From Methylotenera sp. (GTDB lineage: Bacteria; Pseudomonadota; Gammaproteobacteria; Burkholderiales; Methylophilaceae): a stretch of 48,554 nucleotides of DNA. Positions 7,625 to 16,468 of the stretch are shown in pieces (the stretch's first letter is position 1; every line of letters begins with the position of its first letter). The position numbers and the translations under genes were made by a program. A model generated the notes under the pieces. The model saw nothing but the letters and a program-made list of their open reading frames with translations, was not told where the DNA came from and ran no database searches. The DNA lies in contig NZ_JAQSCU010000003.1 of NCBI RefSeq assembly GCF_029945535.1, forward strand, positions 1 to 48,554, given 5' to 3'.

Positions 7625-8104
7625 TTACAAACCTAGATCACTCAACCCAGGGTGATCATCTGGACGACGCCCAAGAGGCCAGTGAAACTTACGCTCTGAC
7701 TCATTGATTGGTAAGTCATTGATACTTGCAAAACGCTTTTGCATTAATCCGTTTTCATCAAACTCCCAGTTCTCATTTCCGTATGATCGGAACCAATTGC
7801 CATTTTGATCGCACCATTCATACGCGAAACGAACTGCAATTCTGTTGTTTTCGAATGCCCATAATTCCTTGATTAAGCGATACTCGACTTCATTTGCCCA
7901 TTTACGAGTTAAAAATGCTTCAATTTCCTCTCTTCCGTGTGGAAATTCAGAACGGTTGCGCCAAACACTATTTAATGTGTAGGCAAGAGCAACACGTTTG
8001 GGGTCACGACTATTCCATCCATCCTCAGCCATTCTTGCTTTCTGAATAGCTGTTTCACGAGTAAAAGGGGGTAGAGGTGGGCGAGTTTCATTAATAGTAT
8101 TCAT
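7625..8104 (-). CDS. DUF1348 / NTF2-like small protein
   Basis: The protein has 159 residues counting from the ATG at 8104, which has AGGAGA seven bases upstream. A longer reading frame to 8185 would overlap the upstream gene and has no such site. The sequence ([31 protein letters not shown]) matches the DUF1348 group of the NTF2-like superfamily, a cone-shaped fold with a hydrophobic pocket. The function is not known. It is encoded 40 bp after the PNPOx-like gene, probably in one operon. Confidence 0.8.
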   Translation of the reverse strand: MNTINETRPPLPPFTRETAIQKARMAEDGWNSRDPKRVALAYTLNSVWRNRSEFPHGREEIEAFLTRKWANEVEYRLIKELWAFENNRIAVRFAYEWCDQNGNWFRSYGNENWEFDENGLMQKRFASINDLPINESERKFHWPLGRRPDDHPGLSDLGL

Positions 8105-8144
8105 AGCATTTCTCCTATTCAATAAATTATGTTGATTAACATTA

Positions 8145-8747
8145 TTATTTCTGTTGCATGAGCTCTCGAAGCCGTTTGTTTTCATCTATTAAAGGTTTTA
8201 AAACGTGTTCTAACTCAGCTTCGGTATAACGTCTAGTGATATGCTGTGGGCAGTTCCATTCGAAGGCTTCAACTTTAATTAAAATCCCTCTTTCTACACG
8301 CGCTCGATAGCCTGGAACTTCAAGGCGAGCAATTAATTCAGGCTCATTCTCCTTATGGATAATATGTGTTTTACCCCATACCTTAAGACGCCTTCGATTG
8401 GGATAATCCATTAAAATAAGTGAAATACAGTTGTTAAAATTTAAGTTTCCAACACTAATGTACTGCCTATTCCCCGTGAAGTCAGCATAACCAATCGTGC
8501 TGGAATCTAACACTCGTAAAAATCCTAAGGGGCCGCCTCGATGCTGCACATATGGCCACCCAGACTCGGAAACAGTAGCTTGATAGAAGCTATCGCGTGA
8601 CTCGATAAACGTAAGCTCACGTTCATCCAACTCACTGCTTAGTTCTTCCATTTGTTCATAGCCTCTATTACGCTCTCGACTGCCGTATCGACTCTGAGCA
8701 GCTTTAACGCTATCAGTAAAGCAAATATTGGAAAATGCATTGGACAT
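8145..8747 (-). CDS. Pyridoxamine 5'-phosphate oxidase-like flavin-binding protein
   Basis: This 200-residue protein has the split-barrel PNPOx fold pattern. It includes [26 protein letters not shown] (about 47-72) and [23 protein letters not shown], typical of FMN-binding general-stress members. It most likely binds FMN, with no evidence for true pyridoxine oxidation. It is first in a two-gene unit with the DUF1348 gene. The 250 bp upstream hold its promoter, but I see no recognisable operator. Confidence 0.8.
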   Translation of the reverse strand: MSNAFSNICFTDSVKAAQSRYGSRERNRGYEQMEELSSELDERELTFIESRDSFYQATVSESGWPYVQHRGGPLGFLRVLDSSTIGYADFTGNRQYISVGNLNFNNCISLILMDYPNRRRLKVWGKTHIIHKENEPELIARLEVPGYRARVERGILIKVEAFEWNCPQHITRRYTEAELEHVLKPLIDENKRLRELMQQK

Positions 8748-9000
8748 TGTAAAACCTTATCTTTTTCCACGGAAAACTGAAGCTACCTCGGGAATTTTCA
8801 TTTATTCTTTCAACTTAAATATATATCAAAGTAGAAACGTCTACGACAATTCTGACAGATAATACTAATGATAAGAATATCTATAAATTGCAATATACAA
8901 TTCCAAATAATGGAATTGTATAAATGGATATTTTCGCTTTAATTATTAAATAAAATGAAATGGTATAAGGTAGTTTATATTTTATTGGTCGAGCAAATTG

Positions 9001-9678
9001 CTATTGAACTTCAACAGATCGGATTTGAGTGGATAATGCAGACTGACGATTTAGGAAAAAATCGTGAAGTAATTCAGAATAGTTTGAAACCACAGCGCTC
9101 TTGACTGAAGGACGATCAGCTAATCTTCGCCTCCAAGCAGATACCTTGGGAAGGTTATTAAAAAAGCCAAAATCTTTGATTACTTCAAGCGTATCAAAGT
9201 ATCGAAAAACTGGACCAAAGACGGCATCTACGATAGAAAATTGGATTCCATTAAAGTAAGGCTGATCGTTAAGGACTGCCTCAATATGCTCAAACTTTGC
9301 TCTAATTTCAACGACTTTAGCTTCTAGCAACAAATTATCAGTTGCATTATAAAAGCCACCAATGGAGTTTAATATTGATGATCCAAATTCCATCCATGCA
9401 CGATTTTCCGCACGTTTTAGCGCATCTTCTGGGTGCATAAAAGGATAATGCGAGTCTTCAAGATATTCACATATAACGGATGATTCAAATATTGGACTTT
9501 CATTTACAAGCAAGACTGGAGTCTTGCCAAGAGGTGAAATCTTTAAAAACCAATCAGGCTTATTTGCAAGATCAATATCTTTTCTCTCAAATGAAATGCC
9601 TTTTTCATTAAGTACAATTGCCACACGTTGAACATATGGACAAAGTTTGTGACTAATTAGTGTTAGATGTTGTGACAT
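9001..9678 (-). CDS. Cys-type glutathione S-transferase family protein
   Basis: This 225-residue protein has a GST N-terminal domain with CPY at 13-15, the usual place for a redox-active or catalytic Cys in beta, omega and stringent-starvation-type GSTs. The cis-proline is P54 and the glutathione-binding pair is E65-S66. The helical C-domain spans about 90-205. A Cys at this position favours thiol transfer or dehalogenation over simple conjugation. It lies downstream of the msrB-msrA unit on the same strand, 81 bp away. Confidence 0.82.
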   Translation of the reverse strand: MSQHLTLISHKLCPYVQRVAIVLNEKGISFERKDIDLANKPDWFLKISPLGKTPVLLVNESPIFESSVICEYLEDSHYPFMHPEDALKRAENRAWMEFGSSILNSIGGFYNATDNLLLEAKVVEIRAKFEHIEAVLNDQPYFNGIQFSIVDAVFGPVFRYFDTLEVIKDFGFFNNLPKVSAWRRRLADRPSVKSAVVSNYSELLHDFFLNRQSALSTQIRSVEVQ

Positions 9679-9759
9679 AACTTTCTCATAACTTTAAAAA
9701 TACCTTAACCATCCAAGATATTAATTTAATATCATTTAACTTTCGTTTTTACGCAATTC

Positions 9760-10476
9760 TTACAAGACTACGTTACTTAGTTTTACGGGATGATCAAGAT
9801 AATATTTCGGAAATAGATGCTTTAAGTTTTCTACTTTAGGTAAGTCATTTATTACAATGTAGGAATAGTTTGGATTGTTAATTAAAAAGTCCTGATGATA
9901 ATCCTCAGCCGCATAAAAACCTTTAAAAGGATCAACTCGAGTAGCAATAGCATGTGGATATACTTTAGATTTGTTTAACTGTGCAATATAAGACTCAGCA
10001 ATATTCTTCTGAGACTCATTACTGTAGAAAATTTCCGATCGATACTGAGTACCTGAATCTGGGCCTTGCCTGTTCAGTAAGGTTGGATCATGAGCTACTG
10101 AAAAGAAAATGTGCAGTAGCTGACCATATGTCACTTCGGCAGGATCAAAGGTAATCCGAACTGACTCGGCATGCCCAGTTGCTCCTGTACTTACTCTATT
10201 ATAATCAGCACTACTCTTGTCTCCTCCAGCGTATCCTGCCACCACCTTACGTACACCTTTAACATGCTCAAAAACACCTTGAACGCCCCAAAAGCAGCCA
10301 CCAGCTAAAACTGTAGTTTGAAGAGTTCCTGTGGCCTTTTGATTATCAATTGTAGGAGGAGCAATAATCGTTGGTGCCTCACCTGCCTTTAAATGCGGTT
10401 GCCATAAAGTGTAAATTGCGCCGATTACTATTATAGAAATTAGTTTTTTATTCCAACCATTTTTAGTGAATAACAT
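9760..10476 (-). CDS. msrA: Peptide-methionine (S)-S-oxide reductase, membrane-anchored/exported
   Basis: This 238-residue protein has an N-terminal hydrophobic segment (about 11-26) acting as an anchor or uncleaved signal, then the MsrA domain (about 53-215). The catalytic C61 lies in the hallmark GGCFWGVQ. No other Cys exists in the protein, so the usual resolving cysteines are absent and recycling must use an external thiol. It repairs S-epimer methionine sulfoxide, here on the periplasmic side. It is 44 bp downstream of msrB in one operon. The shared upstream motif ties it to the same stress response as the YedY1 operon. Confidence 0.93.
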   Translation of the reverse strand: MLFTKNGWNKKLISIIVIGAIYTLWQPHLKAGEAPTIIAPPTIDNQKATGTLQTTVLAGGCFWGVQGVFEHVKGVRKVVAGYAGGDKSSADYNRVSTGATGHAESVRITFDPAEVTYGQLLHIFFSVAHDPTLLNRQGPDSGTQYRSEIFYSNESQKNIAESYIAQLNKSKVYPHAIATRVDPFKGFYAAEDYHQDFLINNPNYSYIVINDLPKVENLKHLFPKYYLDHPVKLSNVVL

Positions 10477-10520
10477 TGATTACTCCTTAAATCATATAAG
10501 TGTTAAATTGACGTCAGCCG

Positions 10521-11129
10521 TTAAGTTCTTGGAATGAAATTCAACGCCACAGAATTCATGCAATAACGCAAGCCTGTGGGTTGCGGCCCATCGTTAAATA
10601 CATGTCCAAGATGAGCGTCGCATCGGTGGCACGATATTGCATCGCGTTGCATACCAAGGCTATTATCTAAGCTCTGTATTACATTAATTGATGATATGGG
10701 CTTCCAGAAACTAGGCCAGCCTGTACCAGATTCGAATTTCGTTTTTGAGTCAAAAAGAGCAGTATTACAACAAATACAGCGGTAAACTCCATCAGCGTGA
10801 TTGTTCCAATACTTACCAGTGTATGGTGCTTCTGTACCGGCACGACGAGTTACTTGATAAGTTAATAGCGGCAATTGAACACGCCAATCAGCATCACTTT
10901 TAACCACTTGCGGCAAACGAACGACACCTTCACTTTTCCCATTTGTCGAGAAATTCTCTATTGATAGCTCTTGTCCAGGTTTAAGGTTAGAACTACTATC
11001 TGCAAAAGCATTAGCTATCAATGTGTTGGCCACTGTTGAAACCAAAACATACTTGAGTAAATTTCGACGGGTAATAAATTTCTTTTCAAGCGACTGATCT
11101 ATGGTTTTGCTAATTGGTTTCGACATCAT
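10521..11129 (-). CDS. msrB: Tat-exported peptide-methionine (R)-S-oxide reductase
   Basis: This 202-residue protein begins with a twin-arginine signal (R21-R22 in TRRNLLKY, hydrophobic to about residue 43, ending AFA). The MsrB domain covers about 75-200. Zinc ligands C118/C121 and C167/C170 and the catalytic C190 (RYCMNS) are all present. It reduces R-epimer methionine sulfoxide in the periplasm. It is first in the msrB-msrA operon with the ECF-type promoter motif about 47 bp upstream. The different export routes of the two enzymes are notable: Tat here, an N-terminal anchor for MsrA. Confidence 0.93.
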   Translation of the reverse strand: MMSKPISKTIDQSLEKKFITRRNLLKYVLVSTVANTLIANAFADSSSNLKPGQELSIENFSTNGKSEGVVRLPQVVKSDADWRVQLPLLTYQVTRRAGTEAPYTGKYWNNHADGVYRCICCNTALFDSKTKFESGTGWPSFWKPISSINVIQSLDNSLGMQRDAISCHRCDAHLGHVFNDGPQPTGLRYCMNSVALNFIPRT

Positions 11130-11175
11130 TTTTCATCCTAAGGTAACAATAGGTAATTCTTGATTACCTTCCTTT

Positions 11176-11201
11176 GTCGGCGGATGCGGTTAAAACTTAC
11201 A
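11176..11201 (-). promoter_or_regulatory. ECF-type promoter motif TGTAAG-N16-CGAC, site 3
   Basis: Read on the minus strand, TGTAAG (11201-11196) is followed after 16 bases by CGAC (11179-11176), 47 bp before the msrB start. Box sequences and spacing are identical to sites 1 and 2. The spacer is unrelated, which argues for functional conservation and against recent duplication. Confidence 0.6.
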
Positions 11202-11332
11202 GATGCTTAGGAATATTTTTTATAGATAAGATTGTGAGTAGTTAATTGAATGTAATTTTCTTTTACGCAATTGCATTCAAAAAGTATCAGAAAATGTCCC
11301 TAAATAGCCATAGCACTGATTTTGAATGTCAG

Positions 11333-11782
11333 CTATTCTACGTTTGCCTGCTTCGGCATACGACGAAATCCACCAGCCATGCGGTTCCAAAAATTGGCCA
11401 ATGATATGGATATACTTAATTCAACAATTTCTAAATCTGAAAAGAATTGTTTCATCGTACTGTATTCAGTTTCTCCCGCGTGGGTTTGCGCAATGTTCGT
11501 CAGTGATTCAGCCCATGCTAACGCTGCTTTTTCACGCTCATCAAAGAAAGGTGACTCTTTCCAGACAGGCAAACTGTCAAGGCGTTGTTGTAATTCACCA
11601 AGTTTTCTAGACTCTCTAAGATGTAAATCTACACAATAAACGCATCCGTTGACTTGCGAGACACGCGTTTCAACTAAGGCCCGTAGCTTTCCATCAATAG
11701 TGAACTGCTCAAGCCCTTGAGTAATATTGCGCATTTTTGTAATAAGTTCTGGCGAATGTAAAAAGTAATCAATACGTGACAT
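11333..11782 (-). CDS. AhpD-type carboxymuconolactone decarboxylase family protein
   Basis: This 149-residue protein has an intact AhpD-type active site, C47, C50 and H54 in NGCVYCVDLH, within a helical bundle. It is the last gene of the hxlR-monooxygenase-AhpD unit, 38 bp after the previous stop. It is probably a thiol peroxidase or alkylhydroperoxidase-like protein acting with the quinol monooxygenase-like protein in electrophile or quinone stress, inferred from its neighbours. Confidence 0.82.
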   Translation of the reverse strand: MSRIDYFLHSPELITKMRNITQGLEQFTIDGKLRALVETRVSQVNGCVYCVDLHLRESRKLGELQQRLDSLPVWKESPFFDEREKAALAWAESLTNIAQTHAGETEYSTMKQFFSDLEIVELSISISLANFWNRMAGGFRRMPKQANVE

Positions 11783-11820
11783 ATATGTTTAGATTTAGTA
11801 ATTTTATGAAATGAGTTTAA

Positions 11821-12102
11821 CTAAAGAATTTGCTGCTCAATTTCATCTAAGTAAATAAAGTTAGGCGCTTTGACGCCAGCTTTCTGTCTTATTTGAATTA
11901 ACTCAGGTGATTCAAAAAATCGCCGAGCGTTTTCTAACGTAGACCACTTGGAAAAATGCACAATATTATTTGCATCACTTTCATAACGTAGTAATTGGTA
12001 GCTTATTTCACCAGCTTGTTTTCTCATTACTGCAGCTTGATCAAAAATGGCCTTCCAAGCAGGGTATGACTCCACCTCATGAATAATTAGTACGTGATGC
12101 AC
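11821..12102 (-). CDS. Antibiotic biosynthesis monooxygenase (ABM)-like small protein
   Basis: This 93-residue dimeric ferredoxin-like domain protein has sequence features of the ABM superfamily (repeated strand-helix pattern, VESYPAWKAIFDQAA and FSKWSTLENARRFFESPE). Members oxidise quinols or polyphenols or degrade haem without cofactors, but several have no known activity. It starts one base after the stop of the HxlR regulator gene, so co-expression is expected. Confidence 0.75.
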   Translation of the reverse strand: MHHVLIIHEVESYPAWKAIFDQAAVMRKQAGEISYQLLRYESDANNIVHFSKWSTLENARRFFESPELIQIRQKAGVKAPNFIYLDEIEQQIL

Positions 12103-12103
12103 A

Positions 12104-12607
12104 TTAGCCTCTACTGTTCATTTTTAATTTACTAGATGCCAATCTAGCTAGGACTCCTTCGGTAGCACCCTGGCCTGGCTGAACGGTGACGTTTTCATAA
12201 GTAATGGCTAACAAACTCTGCTTGTCAGTGAGTATAGGTTCTAGCAATTTGCCAGTTAGGCGATCGGCTAATTGAACATAAGCACCATTAGGCGCCAAAT
12301 GCTGATTCCCCCATTTGGTTAGCGTAACCAGTACTGGAAAAAAATCACGACCCTTCTCAGTCAAGATGTATTCATATCTTTTTGGCCGCTCTATGTAGAT
12401 GCGTCTTTCCAGCAAGCCATTTTCTGTTAAGTGCTTAAGTCGCCGTGTCAGACTGTTAGTTGCAATTCCCAAACTGTTCTGGAATTCATCAAACCTTGAA
12501 AGTCCGAGAAATGCATCGCGCAAAATTAAAATACTCCACCATTCTCCTACACATTCTAGGGCTTGCGCTGCCGAACAATCCATTCCTTTGAAGCTGGTAT
12601 GTTTCAT
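12104..12607 (-). CDS. HxlR-family transcriptional regulator
   Basis: This 167-residue protein has an HxlR winged HTH (about 11-105). C11 lies in the N-terminal FKGMDCSAAQ, the position where YodB, HypR and QorR carry the redox-sensing Cys that reacts with quinones, aldehydes or hypochlorite. A second Cys is at 19. It is followed with a 1-bp gap by the ABM-like gene, then by the AhpD-like gene, so it probably controls its own operon. Sensing of electrophiles is inferred from family precedent. Confidence 0.85.
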   Translation of the reverse strand: MKHTSFKGMDCSAAQALECVGEWWSILILRDAFLGLSRFDEFQNSLGIATNSLTRRLKHLTENGLLERRIYIERPKRYEYILTEKGRDFFPVLVTLTKWGNQHLAPNGAYVQLADRLTGKLLEPILTDKQSLLAITYENVTVQPGQGATEGVLARLASSKLKMNSRG

Positions 12608-12892
12608 ATTGAAAATAACTTTATCTTATTAACTTTCATTATGCAAGTTACAAATTAAATGTCTTCCTAGAAACAAGTGAAACTCATCAACAGGAATGTC
12701 TCTAATGGGCTCTGATCGAATTTTATGACCGTCTACTGTCGGGCTTTATAATCGCATTTCTTCAAAGCCGCCACTGAAAATCTTCACTGCCGACCCAAAC
12801 CGGAAGTTCATTTATCAAGCTTAACCGGCAGGAGGATGGGACTAAGGTTTCAGTAATTTTGATTAAGAAAGAGAGTTTGCTAATGTGTAGAA

Positions 12893-13831
12893 TTAAGGCT
12901 TGAAGGTCTGGGAATTTGAACTCAAGGCCGAAGATACGTGCTCGACAAACGCCCTTACCTTGGCAGAATGTTTGCGTTCGGGTGGACTTACGAGATGTAT
13001 TGGAGATTGGGGTGACTCCCAGTCTGGCATAAGTCGCACAACTTCCCCACTTGCCAACTCAGCGTCGAATAACCAAGTGGGCGCAAAGCCAATGCCCATT
13101 CCTGATAACACGGCTGAGCGTTGCACCTCGCTGCTGTTGGTTTGAATGTGCCCCTCAACACGAATACTCTTGTTGGTTCCCTTCGCCACCGACGCACCTA
13201 TTCCAGCTGTGAATGTCCATAAATTGCTACTAGAGGACCCTATGTAAACTATACATTCGTGCTTATATAGGTCTTCCGGATTAACGGGGAGTCGAACACC
13301 TTCGGGAAGAGATAGTAGGTAGTCGTGGTGGGCGAGTAGCATGCGATGCGAGGTGCCAATTCGCCTTGCGATGAGCCCACTGTCGGGCAAATCCCCAATT
13401 CGAACTGAAACATCAACCCCCTGTTCAACCAAGTCGATAAATCCATCATGCAGGCGCAGGTCGATTTTTACATCGGGGTGCGCCAATAGAAATGACTTCA
13501 CCAAAGGCATTAACTTCAAACGGCCAAAACCGACCGAGGCAGCAATACGTATCCAGCCCCGTAGTTGCTCTTCTCCTTTAATTAGAGCAGATTCGGCCTC
13601 CGCAATTTCAGCGACCAATCTTCGGGCCTGCTCGAAATAGCGCTTACCCTCTTCGGTCAAGGCAAGAGACCTAGTCGTTCTGACAAGCAGTTTTGTCCCC
13701 AACTCTCTCTCCAATGCGGCCACCTGCTTGCTTATTGCGCTTTGTGTGGCACGCAATTCGTCTGCCACGGCGGAAAAACTACCCGACTCGACCACTCTCA
13801 CAAAAGTTTGCATAGCAGAAAGTTTATCCAT
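12893..13831 (-). CDS. LysR-family transcriptional regulator
   Basis: This 312-residue protein has the LysR HTH (1-60, GSFSAVADELRATQSAISKQV) and substrate-binding domain (about 90-300). It is divergent from the monooxygenase-peroxiredoxin-old yellow enzyme genes beginning at 14020, the usual LysR arrangement, so it most likely activates them. Its GC content and codon use look higher than those of the genes to its left, suggesting separate origin. Confidence 0.87.
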   Translation of the reverse strand: MDKLSAMQTFVRVVESGSFSAVADELRATQSAISKQVAALERELGTKLLVRTTRSLALTEEGKRYFEQARRLVAEIAEAESALIKGEEQLRGWIRIAASVGFGRLKLMPLVKSFLLAHPDVKIDLRLHDGFIDLVEQGVDVSVRIGDLPDSGLIARRIGTSHRMLLAHHDYLLSLPEGVRLPVNPEDLYKHECIVYIGSSSSNLWTFTAGIGASVAKGTNKSIRVEGHIQTNSSEVQRSAVLSGMGIGFAPTWLFDAELASGEVVRLMPDWESPQSPIHLVSPPERKHSAKVRAFVEHVSSALSSNSQTFKP

Positions 13832-13861
13832 AACCGCCCTATATATTCTTTTTACTACTAA

Positions 13862-13890
13862 TTGATAGTATAAAAACTAGTATATATCAA
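13862..13890. promoter_or_regulatory. Candidate LysR operator
   Basis: TTGATA at 13862-13867 and TATCAA at 13885-13890 form an interrupted inverted repeat in the divergent promoter region between the LysR and ABM-like genes. The T-rich/A-rich arms suit a LysR site. It is assigned by position and symmetry only. Confidence 0.4.
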
Positions 13891-14019
13891 CCAAATGGAA
13901 TCTGTCAAAGTAGCGTCTTCGATCAACTAGGAGGTGAGATTAATTTCTTCTGGTATCGGAGGTGTAATTATATACATTTAAATTTTATTAATACCAACTA
14001 TTAAAGATAGGAAATAAAA

Positions 14020-14316
14020 ATGGCAAAGTTCGCGTTTTTTGTTGATTTGAAGGCTATACCTGGAAAGGAATCTGAAGTTGAAACGTTTCTAGAGAAGGAG
14101 GCTTCGCTGGTGAGAAAGGAGTCTGGAACGCTGAGTTGGCATGCAGCTAAAGTGGAAGGTGAGCCTGGAGTATATAGAGTCTTTGACACTTTCGATACTG
14201 AAGCTGCACGTGAGGCTCATATGAATGGTGAGGCTGGGCAGGAGTTCGTGGCGAATGCGGAGAAATACTTCGTGGAAGCAAAGATTCAAAAGCTTACGAT
14301 CGTAGCTCAGAAGTAA
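14020..14316 (+). CDS. Quinol monooxygenase-like (ABM family) protein
   Basis: This 98-residue protein has an ABM domain (KFAFFVDLKAIPGKESEVETFL, then GTLSWHAAKVEGEPGVYRVFDTF). This is the pattern of the YgiN-like putative quinol monooxygenases. It lies divergent from the LysR gene and upstream of the peroxiredoxin-like and old yellow enzyme genes. An AGGA ribosome site precedes the ATG. Oxidation of quinols is a family expectation, not shown here. Confidence 0.8.
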   Translation: MAKFAFFVDLKAIPGKESEVETFLEKEASLVRKESGTLSWHAAKVEGEPGVYRVFDTFDTEAAREAHMNGEAGQEFVANAEKYFVEAKIQKLTIVAQK

Positions 14317-14321
14317 GATAT

Positions 14322-14422
14322 TTGGGCAGCGCTTCGAAGTGAGACAAGTGCTATTGGATCGCGAATCTCGATAGATTTTTGCCCTCAGCGATGGCCTCAT
14401 GCAGGCGTTGCCCAAGTTTTTT
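14322..14422 (+). terminator. Possible long-loop terminator after the ABM-like gene
   Basis: TTGGGCAGCGC (14322-14332) can pair with GCGTTGCCCAA (14405-14415) at 10 of 11 positions, followed at once by GTTTTTT. The loop of about 70 bases is longer than usual, so the call is weak. The 236-bp gap holds no other gene. Confidence 0.4.
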
Positions 14423-14552
14423 GATAAGTACAATTAACACAGAAAATCCACGACATCACAGTGATGGTCATTCAACTTGGTTATTGGACGAATGCTTTCG
14501 CAGTCCTATCAGCGAATTGCCCATCAAAACAAAGTCACAAAGGAGATATTTT

Positions 14553-15230
14553 ATGCAACTCGAACAAACGCTTGCCGAACTAAAAGATAAGTTCGCGAGA
14601 ATCCTTCCGGAGAGCGCTTCCGCTACAATGGAGGGTCATATGGAATTCCTGCGCGAAAGCGGAGCGGTTGACAGGATCCTCAAGCCTGATGCGAAGGCAC
14701 CCGAATTCATTTTGAGAAACCAACACGGCGAGGACATCTCGTCTATTAACCTAATCAAGAAGGGTCCGCTTGTAGTAAGCTTCACCCGCGGAAGCTGGTG
14801 CCCATTTTGCTCAGCAGAAGTTCGCGCGCTTAATGAAGTGTATGACCAGTTTCAGCAGGCTGGCATCGAGCTCGTCGTACTTTCTCCACAAAGCTTTGAT
14901 AGAACTCAAAAGCAGGCGACGACCGAGAAGCTGAAATTCAATTTGCTCGTGGATAAGGATAATGTGATCGGCAAGGCCTTTGGATTAGTTTACACGTTCC
15001 CTGAGGACCTGAAAAATGTATACCTCAACGTATTGAAGTTGGACATTCAGGCTGCGAATGAATCGAGTGGCTGGCAACTCCCTATCCCAGCCCGCTTTGT
15101 CATCGACCACAGCGGCGTTATTCGCGATTCGAAAGCGAACCCAGATTATCGTTATCGTCCTGAGCCTTCGGAAGTGTTAGACATCGCAAAGCAAGTCATT
15201 AAATGTTCTGCATTTTCAAACTTACTTTAA
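14553..15230 (+). CDS. Peroxiredoxin-like AhpC/TSA family protein
   Basis: The protein has 225 residues from the ATG at 14553, chosen because AGGAGAT lies just upstream. The extra 58 codons of the open frame before it have no family resemblance. The thioredoxin-like AhpC/TSA domain (about 45-215) carries C83-x-x-C86 in SWCPFCSAEVRAL, a CxxC arrangement found in peroxiredoxin-like rather than classical 2-Cys proteins. It probably reduces peroxides with a thiol donor. It ends 12 bp before the old yellow enzyme start, so the two are co-transcribed. Confidence 0.82.
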   Translation: MQLEQTLAELKDKFARILPESASATMEGHMEFLRESGAVDRILKPDAKAPEFILRNQHGEDISSINLIKKGPLVVSFTRGSWCPFCSAEVRALNEVYDQFQQAGIELVVLSPQSFDRTQKQATTEKLKFNLLVDKDNVIGKAFGLVYTFPEDLKNVYLNVLKLDIQAANESSGWQLPIPARFVIDHSGVIRDSKANPDYRYRPEPSEVLDIAKQVIKCSAFSNLL

Positions 15231-15242
15231 TTGGAACTTACT

Positions 15243-16343
15243 ATGACCACACTTTTTGATTCAATTTCTATTGGTGATTTGACCCTTTCTAATCGGGTGT
15301 TTATGGCGCCACTTACACGTAATCGGGCAGGACCCGATGGTGTTTCTGGAAATTTAGCGGCGACGTATTACGCCCAACGCGCCACGGCTGGGTTAATTAT
15401 CACTGAAGCAACTCAGATTTCTCCTATGGGTAAAGGTTATAAAGATACTCCAGGCATATATACAGAAGAGCAAGTGTTAGCTTGGTCGCGGGTGGTTGAA
15501 TCGGTCCATGCTGTTGGTGGAAAGATATTTCTCCAGTTGTGGCATGTCGGTCGAATATCTCACTCAAGCCTCTTACCGGATGGTACACAACCGGTTGCGC
15601 CTTCAGCGATTCGAGCACGTAGTCAAACTATAACAAATGAAGGTTTCGTCGATGTATCTGAACCGAGGGCACTGACTCTTTTAGAGATAAAACAAACAAT
15701 TGACGATTATGCCGTTGCAGCCTCAAATGCAAAGAAGGCAGGGTTTGACGGCGTAGAGATTCATGCTGCGAATGGTTATTTGATAGATCAGTTTCTTGAA
15801 TCGACAACCAATCACCGCCTTGATCTCTACGGTGGCAATGCCGAGAATCGTACACGATTTCTTTGCGAAGTGGTGGAAGCTGTCCTTAGCGTTTGGGATG
15901 CATCTAGAGTGGGTGTTCGCCTCTCACCATTCGGCACATTCAATGACATGTCAGATGCGAAACCTGAAGAAACTTACCTCCGCGCAGTAGATGACCTCAA
16001 TCAGCTTGGATTGGGTTATTTGCATATCGTTGAACCCGACCCTAAGTATGTCACAACGACGGACACACAGAAATTTCTTTTTCAGAAGTTACGCAAACAC
16101 TGGAAATCCGTGTATGTCGTAAATGGGGGGTATGACTTGGCTCGTGCAGAGAGCGCCTTGTCCAGCGGCTACGCAGACGCGGTATCGTTTGGCCGGCTTT
16201 TCATCGCGAATCCCGATCTGCCTGTGCGCCTAAGTCTCCATGGACCCTTGAACGTCCCAGATACTGAGACCTTTTATGGCGGTGGAAATCGTGGCTATAT
16301 CGACTATCCGAATTGGGTTAACGATAATCCATCTAATCTCTAA
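15243..16343 (+). CDS. Old yellow enzyme family alkene reductase
   Basis: This 366-residue FMN-dependent TIM-barrel enzyme resembles N-ethylmaleimide reductase (NemA). The start region FDSISIGDLTLSNRVFMAPLTRNRA, the substrate-binding H174/N177 with catalytic Y179 in EIHAANGYLIDQFL, and the FMN-binding end (NGGYD, SFGRLFIANPDL) are present. It reduces activated C=C bonds of enones, maleimides and quinone-like electrophiles with NADPH. The ATG at 15243 is preferred over the upstream TTG. It is last in the LysR-controlled group, and the pairing with a peroxiredoxin points to reactive electrophile defence. Confidence 0.9.
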   Translation: MTTLFDSISIGDLTLSNRVFMAPLTRNRAGPDGVSGNLAATYYAQRATAGLIITEATQISPMGKGYKDTPGIYTEEQVLAWSRVVESVHAVGGKIFLQLWHVGRISHSSLLPDGTQPVAPSAIRARSQTITNEGFVDVSEPRALTLLEIKQTIDDYAVAASNAKKAGFDGVEIHAANGYLIDQFLESTTNHRLDLYGGNAENRTRFLCEVVEAVLSVWDASRVGVRLSPFGTFNDMSDAKPEETYLRAVDDLNQLGLGYLHIVEPDPKYVTTTDTQKFLFQKLRKHWKSVYVVNGGYDLARAESALSSGYADAVSFGRLFIANPDLPVRLSLHGPLNVPDTETFYGGGNRGYIDYPNWVNDNPSNL

Positions 16344-16468
16344 TAACGCGAAGAGTATAACTTGATTATTAAGTGTTTAATTTCAATTCAAATGATTAGC
16401 TATCATTAAATAGTTCATGAAATTTGTACTTTTTAAGTAAGTTAATAGCCTGCAGTATAATGGTACCT

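Noticed and set aside
9679-9760. TGTAAG followed by CGAA before the GST gene at 9001-9678
   Set aside because: The spacing is 13, not 16, and the box is CGAA rather than CGAC, so it is not counted as a fourth regulon site.
12608-12892. Possible gene remnant between the HxlR and LysR genes
   Set aside because: Short frames in this 285-bp gap have stops and no recognisable family sequence.
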